Of a stretch of DNA of 36,569 nucleotides, positions 25,481 to 33,269 are shown in pieces; within the stretch, counting starts at the first letter, position 1, and each line of letters opens with the position of its first letter. Position numbers and translations under genes: made by a program. The notes under the pieces were generated by a model. The model saw only the letters and a list, made by a program, of their open reading frames with translations, had not been told where the DNA came from and searched no databases. Source of the stretch: NS-12 sp045403215 (GTDB lineage Bacteria > Nitrospirota > Nitrospiria > Nitrospirales > NS-4); assembly GCA_045403215.1 (NCBI GenBank), contig JAXIOW010000091.1, positions 1-36,569 of the forward strand, given 5' to 3'.

Positions 25481-26416
25481 ATGGCCAGTCTGCAACCCAA
25501 GATCAAATCCAAGGTCCGGTGCGTGGACGGCGAGGTCGGCGAGATCGTCCACGTCATCGCCGATCCGCTCTTGCTGGACGTCAGCCACATCGTTGTGCGC
25601 GCGAACGGGACCGAGCGGCAAGTCCCGGTCAGCGCAATCGGTGCCATCCGTGGCGAGTCCGTGGAGCTGACCTGCAACGCCGCGCAATTGTCAGGCTTCC
25701 CCGAGTTCAAGCGCCAGGATTATGTCTCCTCGAAAGAGGTTGAGATCCCGCACCTGGAAAACCGGATCCACGTGGAGCCCGGGGAGGTGCTCGTGCCGTT
25801 CCCCGAGCTGGAAAAAAACTGCGCGCGGCGGTCGTTCTTCGCTGGCTTCATCAACGTCCTTGGGGCGCTGATCGGCCTGCCCCTGGTCTGGCCCGTCCTC
25901 CGGTTCATCATGAAGCCCATGTATGCCCCGTACGACAACCACTGGATCAAGATCGGTAACGTGAGCAAGATCAAGACGGACGACATCGGCGTGCAGTTCA
26001 TCTTCAAAAAGTCCTTCAAGGACTCGGTGCTTCAACGGGAAGAGGACAAGAACCACTGGGTGATCAAGGCGTCTCCTGAAACGCTGAAGAAAATCTACCC
26101 GCACGGCGACATGGCCTTCACGGGTGATAAGGGCGAGGTCGTCTGGGTCAACAAACAGACCGTCCCCTATGTCGTCTTCTCCGGCAAGTGCCCCCACCTC
26201 GGATGCGGCTACAAGTGGCGGTCGCACAAAACGCGGGGCCAGGTCTTTCTGTGTCCGTGTCATCTTAGCATCTACGACGCCGCAGGGACGGTGTTGGACG
26301 GGCCGGCGCCGCGACCTCTCGATGTGCTCCCGATCAAGGTCTCCGCGTCCGGGGACATCGAAGTCATCGATGTCGAATACAAGGCGGGGAAGAAAGAACA
26401 GGTCCGGATCGCCTAG
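25481..26416 (+). CDS. Rieske iron-sulfur protein with N-terminal PRC-barrel-like domain
   Basis: A 311-residue protein. Residues about 8-70 (VRCVDGEVGEIVHVIADP to GAIRGESVEL) resemble a PRC-barrel, an unusual addition to a Rieske subunit. A membrane helix spans about 119-142. The Rieske domain has box 1 C237-P-H239-LG-C242 and box 2 C258-P-C260-H261, giving all ligands for a [2Fe-2S] cluster and the disulfide. Box 2 reads CPCHLS, with Leu where Gly is usual. Y265 lies at the position that modulates cluster potential. The cytochrome b gene begins at the next base after the stop. It accepts electrons from quinol in a bc-type complex, or runs the reverse. Confidence 0.88.
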   Translation: MASLQPKIKSKVRCVDGEVGEIVHVIADPLLLDVSHIVVRANGTERQVPVSAIGAIRGESVELTCNAAQLSGFPEFKRQDYVSSKEVEIPHLENRIHVEPGEVLVPFPELEKNCARRSFFAGFINVLGALIGLPLVWPVLRFIMKPMYAPYDNHWIKIGNVSKIKTDDIGVQFIFKKSFKDSVLQREEDKNHWVIKASPETLKKIYPHGDMAFTGDKGEVVWVNKQTVPYVVFSGKCPHLGCGYKWRSHKTRGQVFLCPCHLSIYDAAGTVLDGPAPRPLDVLPIKVSASGDIEVIDVEYKAGKKEQVRIA

Positions 26417-27502
26417 ATGAACGGACTCCTCCAAAAAGTGTATGACTTCGTCGACGAGCGGATCGATCTGAAGACGCTCGAGGCGAAATTGATGAACGAG
26501 CCGATCAAGGGCGGCTCGCGCTGGGCCTATGTCTTCGGCTCGTGCCTGCTCTTCATCTTCGTCATGCAGGCGATTACGGGCATCCTCCTGATGTTCTACT
26601 ATATCCCGAGCGCCGACCATGCCTACGCCAGCACCCAGTTCATCATCCACGAGGTGGACTACGGATGGTTCATCCTGAGCTATCACTTCTGGGGCTCGTC
26701 GGCGATGATCGTCATGGTCTTCGCGCACATGTCCCAGGTGTTCTTGTGGGGCGCCTATAAGACGCCGCGCGAAATGATCTGGCTGGTCGGGTTGGTCCTG
26801 TTTGTGATCGTGTTGGCTTTCGGCTTTACCGGCTATCTCCTGCCCTGGGATCAACGAGCCTACTGGGCCACGACGGTCGGTGTCGAGATCATGGACAAGA
26901 CCCCCATCGTAGGCGATTTCCTCGCCCGGTTCTTAAAAGGTGGGCCAACGCCGGGGCAAATGACCTTGAGCCGGTTCTTCGTCATCCATGTCATGATTCT
27001 TCCGGCCGCCCTGATGGGCTTGGCGGGGCTCCATCTCTTCCTCTTCCGCTCGGCAGGGCCAGCCGGACCATTCCGGGGGACTCCCGAAGAGTTGAAGGCC
27101 AAGACCGATTTCTTCTTCCCGCGCCAGGTCTGGAAAGACATCGTGGCGGTGGCCGTCGTCTTCCTCACGATCTGCTCATTGGCCTTCATCGAACCGGTGC
27201 AATTGCTCGAGCAGGCGACGCCGGATCCCGGCGATTACCATCCGGAGCCGGAGTGGTATTTCCTCTTTCTGTTTCAGATGCTGCGGTTGAAGGTCTTTTC
27301 CGGCGAGTTCGGCCAGTTCGTGGCTGGGGTGGCCATTCCGGGCGCGTTTATGTTGCTCTTGGCCGCGCTCCCCTTCATCGACCGGAATCCGGAGCGCAAT
27401 ATTTTCAAGCGGCCGATCGCCTTGTTGTCCTGGGCCGTGGTCATGATCGGGATCCTGGTCCTGACCGTCTCCGCGATCCTCAACCGTGAATTCTTGGACT
27501 GA
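26417..27502 (+). CDS. Cytochrome b of a bc-type complex
   Basis: A 361-residue cytochrome b with about eight membrane segments, fused as one chain rather than split into b6 and subunit IV. Heme ligands are H90 and H104 (spacing 14) and H191 and H206 (spacing 15); the second spacing is that of b6f-type and many non-proteobacterial proteins. The quinol-oxidation motif PEWY is at 278-281 and GYLLPWDQ lies near 139-146. All features needed for a working quinol:cytochrome c core are present. It abuts the Rieske gene with no gap. Confidence 0.93.
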   Translation: MNGLLQKVYDFVDERIDLKTLEAKLMNEPIKGGSRWAYVFGSCLLFIFVMQAITGILLMFYYIPSADHAYASTQFIIHEVDYGWFILSYHFWGSSAMIVMVFAHMSQVFLWGAYKTPREMIWLVGLVLFVIVLAFGFTGYLLPWDQRAYWATTVGVEIMDKTPIVGDFLARFLKGGPTPGQMTLSRFFVIHVMILPAALMGLAGLHLFLFRSAGPAGPFRGTPEELKAKTDFFFPRQVWKDIVAVAVVFLTICSLAFIEPVQLLEQATPDPGDYHPEPEWYFLFLFQMLRLKVFSGEFGQFVAGVAIPGAFMLLLAALPFIDRNPERNIFKRPIALLSWAVVMIGILVLTVSAILNREFLD

Positions 27503-27516
27503 GGTGAGCCAGGGGC

Positions 27517-28362
27517 ATGGCCCATCCCGTTGAAAGCATCTCCTCCATCAAGCTGGCCTGGGCCGTGTCCTGGTCTGCCTTCTGGACGGGGTTCCCCTTC
27601 AAACTGATCGTCGCTCTCCTCCTGCTCGCGGGGCAAGTGCACCCGTGGGAAGGCGCGGGGCTTGTCACGCTGCTTGTGGTGTCGGTTCCGATTGACATTT
27701 GGGCAGTGGGGCTGACGGCCAGGACGGTCTTCCTGGAGCGGCTGGGGATGGAGGTCCAAGGGCCGGTGGGGGTGAGCTTGTGGTGGCAGGGGGCGGTGTT
27801 GGGCGCACTCGTGTTGGGCGGAACTTATTACGCGGTAGGTACCACCGTGGCCGTCGGCCAAAAGATCGCGGCGGCAATTATCGTCCTCATCAAGCAAGTC
27901 TACCCGACGCTTCCGATCGCCGAGCAGATCACGCTCGAACTGCTGCTGTGGACCATTCCGGCTGCGATCGTCCTGTTGGCGTTTGGGCTGGTGTGGCTGC
28001 AACTGTTTGGGTGGCGGGTGAAACGGTTCGTCGTCACCTCGGGCCAGACCACTTCTGCAAGTTTCTTGGAGCGCGTGCGTCAGTGGGATTACTCCCGCGT
28101 GCCGGCCGATCCGACACTAGTGCTGGTCTCGTTCGCCGGGGTCATCGTGACACTCACGGTCGTGTTCTGGGTCCTGTTGCCCGTCTCGACGCCGCATCCC
28201 CACCCGGATTATCCGCTCCCGCAGGTCGAGAAGGTCAAAAAGCCGGTCAAGCCGGAAGAGCTCATCAAGAAGACCGAAGCAACCCTGGAGAAAGCCGAGG
28301 CTGTGCTGACGGCCCTTGAGAAGGAAAAGAGCAGGGAAACGAAGAAGGGCAAAGGGAAATAA
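27517..28362 (+). CDS. Unrecognised membrane protein in the respiratory operon
   Basis: A 281-residue protein that I do not recognise. It has about five membrane segments (near 24-40, 45-66, 82-105, 130-165, 200-225), a short polar stretch, and a strongly charged C-terminal helix of about 55 residues rich in Lys and Glu. There is no CxxCH, no Fe-S motif and few histidines, so it is more likely a structural or quinone-related subunit than an electron carrier. It lies 14 bases after cytochrome b and 14 before the second CydA-like gene, so it is very probably part of the same complex. Confidence 0.75.
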   Translation: MAHPVESISSIKLAWAVSWSAFWTGFPFKLIVALLLLAGQVHPWEGAGLVTLLVVSVPIDIWAVGLTARTVFLERLGMEVQGPVGVSLWWQGAVLGALVLGGTYYAVGTTVAVGQKIAAAIIVLIKQVYPTLPIAEQITLELLLWTIPAAIVLLAFGLVWLQLFGWRVKRFVVTSGQTTSASFLERVRQWDYSRVPADPTLVLVSFAGVIVTLTVVFWVLLPVSTPHPHPDYPLPQVEKVKKPVKPEELIKKTEATLEKAEAVLTALEKEKSRETKKGKGK

Positions 28363-28376
28363 AAGGAGAATTCGCC

Positions 28377-30185
28377 ATGACACGCGTGTGGGCCTCTGCG
28401 GCGCTGTTCCTTATGCTACTCACGGTGGCCGCCCCTCTGGATCTGGTCTGGGCCCAGGAAGCCCCGGCGGGGGCGGCGACGGAATATCGCGACATCCCCG
28501 GCATGGGCAGCCGCAACCTGATCTGGATCATCGCCCAGCAGCACCTCCTCCTGGCAGGGTTCGTGCTCGGCGTACCGATCTTCGCCTGGGTCTGCGAGAT
28601 CGTCGGCGTGCGGACCAGGGATCCACGTTACGATACGCTGGCCAAGGAGTTCACCAAGCTGCTGACCTCGGCCTATGCCACCACCGCCCTCTTCGGCGGG
28701 ATCCTCTTGTTCCTGCTGATCGGGCTGTATCCCAAGCTCATGTCCTACCTGACAGATGTGTTCTTTCCGTCGTTCCTCGTGTACTGCGTGCTGTTCCTGC
28801 TGGAGACGGTGACGCTGTACCTCTATTGGTATGGATGGGATTCGATGCAGGGGGCCAGGAAGGGCCTCCACTTGTTTCTGGGCTTTCTGCTGAACGTCTT
28901 TGCGTTCTTCATCATGATCGTGCCGAACTCCTGGGCGACCTTCCAGGCCAGTCCGGTCGTGATCGCAGAAGGAGGCAGCATGTGGGCCAAGGCCTGGGTG
29001 GCGACCTGGAATCCGACGTGGTGGCCCGTGAACGTGCACCGCTTGATCGCCAACGTGGTGCTGGGGGGCTTCATCTGCGGCGCCTATGCCGGGTTGAAAT
29101 ATCTCATGGCCCAGAACCAGGAGGAACGTGTCCACTACGACTGGATGGGATATGTCGGGAACTTCATCGGCGTGTTCGGAATGTTGCCGCTGCCGTTCGC
29201 CGGGTATTGGCTGATGCGGGAAGTCTATCAGTACAACCAGCAGATGGGGATCACGCTGATGGGCGGCTTCCTCTCCTGGCTCTTTATTCTCCAAGCCATG
29301 CTGATCGGCATCCTGTTTCTGGGGGCCAACTACTACTTCTGGCTGGGCATCATGTATCGCATCCCCGGATCCGAAGCCAAGTATCGGAAGCCGATCCTGG
29401 CGATGCTCGTGATCTTGCTCGTGTGCCTCGGGGTCTGGATGACCCCGCACTCTCTGGTCGCGAGCCTGGAAGAGGCACGCAAGATGGGCGGCACGCACCA
29501 CCCGATGCTCGGTGTCTTGGGGGTGATGTCCGCCAAGATGACCGTGGTGAATGTTATGATCCTGGTCACGTTCATGAGTTTCGTGATGTACTGGCGGGCC
29601 GGCAAGCAGGAGACCGCCACTTGGGCGAAGGCCGCCAAAGTCGGTCAAGGGGTCCTCTTGGGGGTGGCCACCATCGTCGTCCTTGTGCTCGGCGTCTGGG
29701 GCTATTTCGTGCCGGCCATCACCCGCATCAACTACTTCTCCACGACCCAAGTGTTGGTCATGCTCTTCGTCCTGTTGACGATTACGCCCTTGACCGCGCT
29801 CGTGTTGAAAAGCGCCAAGACGACCACCGAAATGGTTTGGGGCGTCATGCCGCCCCGCGCCGCTTACGCGCTCGTGTTGAACGCGGTCATGGTCATCCTC
29901 CTCATGACCCTCATGGGCTATGCGCGGTCGTCGTCACGGGTCCACTGGCACGTGTACGGGGTGATGCAGGACACCTCGCCCTATGCCTATTCACCCGCGC
30001 TCGGCTATGCAGCGGCTTTCATGTCGCTGAATACCTTTCTGTTCTGTCTGATGGTCGCGTTCATCTTCTGGGTCGCCTCCCTCGGCGGGGAGAAGAAAGG
30101 GGGTACACCCGGGAAGGTCCATGTGAAGGAAGCCGTGAAGCCGGCCGTTGCCGGTGCGCCGGTGCCGGCGACCAGACGTCAATAG
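28377..30185 (+). CDS. Cytochrome bd-like (CydA-type) membrane protein 2
   Basis: A 602-residue paralogue of the protein at 22767. A leader-like helix ends at WAQEAP (about residue 27), followed by about 14 membrane segments. Conserved positions are H56 (IIAQQHLLLAGF), H221 (WWPVNVHRLIANV), E143 (LLETVTLYLYWYGWD) and the NSWATFQASP stretch, which resembles the CydA NSWMQ segment more closely than paralogue 1 does. Both paralogues share a WMTPHxxVA element. An AAGGAG ribosome site precedes the ATG. No CydB partner is present. Candidate roles are terminal oxidase, quinone-linked b-heme subunit, or proton-channel-bearing subunit of the composite complex. Confidence 0.83.
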   Translation: MTRVWASAALFLMLLTVAAPLDLVWAQEAPAGAATEYRDIPGMGSRNLIWIIAQQHLLLAGFVLGVPIFAWVCEIVGVRTRDPRYDTLAKEFTKLLTSAYATTALFGGILLFLLIGLYPKLMSYLTDVFFPSFLVYCVLFLLETVTLYLYWYGWDSMQGARKGLHLFLGFLLNVFAFFIMIVPNSWATFQASPVVIAEGGSMWAKAWVATWNPTWWPVNVHRLIANVVLGGFICGAYAGLKYLMAQNQEERVHYDWMGYVGNFIGVFGMLPLPFAGYWLMREVYQYNQQMGITLMGGFLSWLFILQAMLIGILFLGANYYFWLGIMYRIPGSEAKYRKPILAMLVILLVCLGVWMTPHSLVASLEEARKMGGTHHPMLGVLGVMSAKMTVVNVMILVTFMSFVMYWRAGKQETATWAKAAKVGQGVLLGVATIVVLVLGVWGYFVPAITRINYFSTTQVLVMLFVLLTITPLTALVLKSAKTTTEMVWGVMPPRAAYALVLNAVMVILLMTLMGYARSSSRVHWHVYGVMQDTSPYAYSPALGYAAAFMSLNTFLFCLMVAFIFWVASLGGEKKGGTPGKVHVKEAVKPAVAGAPVPATRRQ

Positions 30186-30208
30186 GAAGAGGAGGGCACA
30201 GGGTTCCC

Positions 30209-30799
30209 ATGACAGAAGTCCAACTGCTGCAAGCAATCGGCTTGAGCGTCCTGGGGCTGGGAGGGGCCATTCTCCTCTTTGTGAAGGCCCGCTTTGTCCG
30301 CGTCGTCGCCTTTGTGTCCATCGTGTTAGGGGGCTTTGCCTTAGTCGCCTTGGGTATTCCTCAGATGGCCTCGTTGCCGCCCGCCGTGGAAAAGTTCGAC
30401 GCGGCCTCCATCAAAGACAAGAAGGAATTGGCCTCGATCGGCCAGAAGATCTTCTTCGGCAAGGGGCAGTGCGCGCTGTGCCATACGATCGGCACCAGTG
30501 AAGGCCGGTGTCCCGACCTGAAGGGGGTTGGGAGCAAGCTGACCCGCGACTTCATCTATGAGAGCCTGACCCAGCCCCAGGCCTACGTCTATAAGGACTA
30601 CGAGCACGTCGGCCTGCCCAAATTCTTTCCGGCCAAGATGCCGTACATCGACAAGAAGCCGATCGGGCTGAGCAAGAACGAGATGCTGGCGGTCATCGCC
30701 TTCCTCCAGAACATGTCCGGCGAGGAGGTGACCGTCGAGCTGTCCGAGATCGAAGTGCCGGGCTCAGCAAGCTCGGGGAGCAGGAGGAGAGCGCTATGA
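30209..30799 (+). CDS. Membrane-anchored monoheme cytochrome c
   Basis: A 196-residue protein with two N-terminal membrane helices (about 7-25 and 30-50) and a cytochrome c domain with C88-x2-C91-H92 (CALCH) and probable ligand M in FPAKMPYI. The ATG at 30209 is supported by GGAGGG upstream; a much longer frame upstream is out of register with the CydA-like gene. Its stop overlaps the next start (ATGA). Confidence 0.82.
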   Translation: MTEVQLLQAIGLSVLGLGGAILLFVKARFVRVVAFVSIVLGGFALVALGIPQMASLPPAVEKFDAASIKDKKELASIGQKIFFGKGQCALCHTIGTSEGRCPDLKGVGSKLTRDFIYESLTQPQAYVYKDYEHVGLPKFFPAKMPYIDKKPIGLSKNEMLAVIAFLQNMSGEEVTVELSEIEVPGSASSGSRRRAL

Positions 30800-31509
30800 C
30801 ATTGGCGATAAAGGGGGCCATTCTGTTGGTGGCGGTGTTCGTGGTGTTCAAGTTCGGCGCGCCGTTAGTCACCGCGCCCTTGCCCATGAGTCTCATCTGG
30901 CTCTATCTGTTCCTGACCGCTGTCGGCATCGTCGTGTACGGCACGCTCAGCGGCGAAACGACGGAGTCCCTGCTGGGACCTATTTTCCGGTTCCTGAGCG
31001 GGGAAGGTTTGAATGGGGCAGCTAAACGCGCCCGTCTCGCGGTGCTGGTGCTCGTTCCACTCCTGGTGGGCTGGGAGACGTACAGTGACCTTGTGCCAAG
31101 CACGCAGCCGCCCGCTGAGAACCGGACGATCCATCCGGCTCCGCCGGGCGAGTTCGTCGGGCTGGCGAACCCAGTGCCGAACACGCCGGAAAACGTGATG
31201 ATGGGAAAGGGACTCTATGCCGCGTTCTGCTCGCCGTGCCATGGCCCCAAGTTCAACGGCAATGGACCGGCTTCTGACGGGTTCAATCCGCCGCCGGCGA
31301 ATTTTGTTGATTCGGGAACGATTGCTCAACTGCAGGAGTCATATTTGTTCTGGCGCATCAAAAAGGGCGGAGTGGGGCTGAACGTGGAAGGCCACCCGTG
31401 GAAATCCGCGATGCCACGATGGGAAGTGGAGCTGCCGGACGAGTGGATCTGGAAGATCATCATGGCGGAATACGCGGGTTCCGGGCATAAGCCCCGGACG
31501 TTTGAGTAA
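30796..31509 (+). CDS. Membrane-anchored monoheme cytochrome c
   Basis: A 237-residue protein with about three membrane segments (5-25, 31-50, 80-95) and a cytochrome c domain with C145-x2-C148-H149 (CSPCH). It is followed by GNGPASDGFNPPPANF, a pattern common in cytochromes c that act with alternative complex III or nitrite-oxidising systems, and a methionine in WKSAMPRW as likely sixth ligand. It starts within the previous stop codon (ATGA), so translation is coupled. The next gene follows after 3 bases. Confidence 0.82.
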   Translation: MTLAIKGAILLVAVFVVFKFGAPLVTAPLPMSLIWLYLFLTAVGIVVYGTLSGETTESLLGPIFRFLSGEGLNGAAKRARLAVLVLVPLLVGWETYSDLVPSTQPPAENRTIHPAPPGEFVGLANPVPNTPENVMMGKGLYAAFCSPCHGPKFNGNGPASDGFNPPPANFVDSGTIAQLQESYLFWRIKKGGVGLNVEGHPWKSAMPRWEVELPDEWIWKIIMAEYAGSGHKPRTFE

Positions 31510-31512
31510 GCG

Positions 31513-32463
31513 ATGACGGGAATGCCTTCGAAGCACGCGCAACTGGCCCTCATGGCTGCGGTGGTCGCTTTCCTGTGGGGAACGCCGGCTCTTTCGCAGG
31601 AGACCGTCGTCGTGCGGGTGAAGCTGATCCAGGGCGAGGTGCCGACGGATCCGATGGCGCCGATCTGGCACACGATCCCTGCGACCGAGTTTCCGGTGTC
31701 GCCCCAAGTCCACTGGCAGAAACGCATCGGGTCGGTGACGGTCAAGTCCATCACGGTGCGCGGTGTGCACAATACCAAGCAGATCGCCTTCATGCTGGAG
31801 TACGCCGACCCGACCCAAGATCCCGCGGATGCCGCGGCGCTAGAGTTCATGGTCGGCGACAAGAAGGCCCATTTTGCCCACGGGCAGCCCATGGCGCAGG
31901 TCGAAGGAGGGCCGGTCAACATCTGGTACTGGCGAAACGATACGCCCGGAGCCGCGGACATGAACGCCCAGGGCTTCGGAACGCTGAAGAAGCAGGCCCA
32001 GCTGGACGTCCAGGCGAAGGGGGTCTGGAAGGACGAGAACACCAAGGTCCGGTTCAAGGAACGGAAGCTCAATCTCAGAAAGGACGCCAAGGGGGAGCTG
32101 ATGAAGGATCCCAAGACGGGCGAGCCGCTGTTCGATGAGGAGACGAAAGTAATCGAGCAGGACGCCACCGGCGTGTGGCGTGTCGTGTTTACCCGGGCGC
32201 TCACCACGACCGATCCGAATGACGCCCAATTTCAGCCCGGCACGTTCCCGAACATCGCGTTCGCTGTCTGGGACGGCAAGAAACTGGAAAGCGGCGATCT
32301 GAAGGAGTCGGGCTCGCAGAAGGCCGTCTCCTCGTGGTGGTACTTCAACGCGGAGCCTCCGACCGATTATGCGATCTACCTCTATGGGCTCATCGCGGTG
32401 GTGGTGGCCGCAGGGGTGGAGTTCGTCATCATTCGCAAGGTGAAGAAGGGGCAGCCCGCATGA
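31513..32463 (+). CDS. NXR-gamma/ethylbenzene-dehydrogenase-gamma-like heme protein
   Basis: A 316-residue exported protein: signal peptide about 1-29 (ending ALSQE), a beta-sandwich of the ethylbenzene-dehydrogenase heme-binding type, and one C-terminal membrane helix (about 285-308) with a basic tail. Family hallmarks include the N-terminal AFMLEYADPTQD strand, ADMNAQGFGTL and the C-terminal AVWDGKKLESGDLK followed by VSSWWYF. Family members bind one heme b and shuttle electrons for molybdenum enzymes such as nitrite oxidoreductase. Here there is no molybdenum enzyme beside it; it lies among cytochromes c, so it likely links this membrane complex to a periplasmic partner. Confidence 0.75.
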   Translation: MTGMPSKHAQLALMAAVVAFLWGTPALSQETVVVRVKLIQGEVPTDPMAPIWHTIPATEFPVSPQVHWQKRIGSVTVKSITVRGVHNTKQIAFMLEYADPTQDPADAAALEFMVGDKKAHFAHGQPMAQVEGGPVNIWYWRNDTPGAADMNAQGFGTLKKQAQLDVQAKGVWKDENTKVRFKERKLNLRKDAKGELMKDPKTGEPLFDEETKVIEQDATGVWRVVFTRALTTTDPNDAQFQPGTFPNIAFAVWDGKKLESGDLKESGSQKAVSSWWYFNAEPPTDYAIYLYGLIAVVVAAGVEFVIIRKVKKGQPA

Positions 32464-33257
32464 GAGGGCAGCTCATCGTGGGGACGGCCGCCGTCGCGGC
32501 GGTGGCGGCGCTGGTCGGGCTGGGCGGGTGTGCCCTGTTCGAGAACGAGCATGTCGCCAAGGGGCGCTCCCTGTACACCTATTACTGCTCGCATTGCCAC
32601 GGCGAGAAAGGGAAGCCAGGCCAGGGCTTCAACTGGAAGCTCATGCCCGATCCCAGGCCGAAGGACCTCTCCAACAAGGACGAGATGAGCACCCTGAAAG
32701 ACGAGGAGATCTTCGCGACCATCTCGCGCGACATGAAGGACACGACGCCGGAGGTCGGCGACAAGATCGGCGACGACGAATTTGCCGTGCCCACCATGCC
32801 GACGTTCAAGTACACGCTGTCGGAGGAAGAGCGCTGGTCCCTGGTGGCCTTCGTGCGGACCCTCCATGGGATGAAGGTGGAGAAGGCCGACTGGGCGTCG
32901 CTCAAGAAGGAACGGCCGAAAGGGGCGCCAATCCCCAAACCGATGGTGACCGCAACCCCGGCCGAAGAAGCCAAGCTGGCGGGGCGCGGGAAGCAGCTCT
33001 ATTTCAACAAGTACGGGTGCAACGCCTGTCACAAGATCGGACAGACCGGCGGGGAAGTTGGGCCGCCACTGGACCGCGCCGGATTCCGTTTAAACTCGTC
33101 CTGGGTCTATCGTTGGATCAAATATCCGCAGATCATGAAACCGGAGACCAAGATGCCCAATCTCGGCGTCAGCGACGATGATGCGAAGGCGATCATGTTT
33201 TTCCTGAAGACGTTGAACGCCCCGCCGTCCGACAAGCCGCTGCCGGCCTCCTCCTGA
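32460..33257 (+). CDS. Diheme cytochrome c lipoprotein
   Basis: A 265-residue protein with a lipoprotein signal (lipobox GLGGC, C24) and two cytochrome c domains: C43-x2-C46-H47 (CSHCH) and C187-x2-C190-H191 (CNACH). Methionines in VPTMPTF and ETKMPNL are the likely sixth ligands. The ATG overlaps the previous stop (ATGA). It is the last gene of the operon and ends 12 bases before the convergent prenyltransferase gene. No terminator was recognised in that gap. Confidence 0.85.
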   Translation: MRGQLIVGTAAVAAVAALVGLGGCALFENEHVAKGRSLYTYYCSHCHGEKGKPGQGFNWKLMPDPRPKDLSNKDEMSTLKDEEIFATISRDMKDTTPEVGDKIGDDEFAVPTMPTFKYTLSEEERWSLVAFVRTLHGMKVEKADWASLKKERPKGAPIPKPMVTATPAEEAKLAGRGKQLYFNKYGCNACHKIGQTGGEVGPPLDRAGFRLNSSWVYRWIKYPQIMKPETKMPNLGVSDDDAKAIMFFLKTLNAPPSDKPLPASS

Positions 33258-33269
33258 TCGACCCTGGTT

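Noticed and set aside
28416..29750. 444-codon antisense frame over the second CydA-like gene
   Set aside because: A shadow of a conserved membrane protein gene, rich in His/Glu/Asp with no recognisable domain.
28316..30208. Long plus-strand frame leading into the cytochrome c gene at 30209
   Set aside because: It overlaps the CydA-like gene in another frame and gives a low-complexity Arg/Gly/His-rich protein; only the part from ATG 30209 is real.
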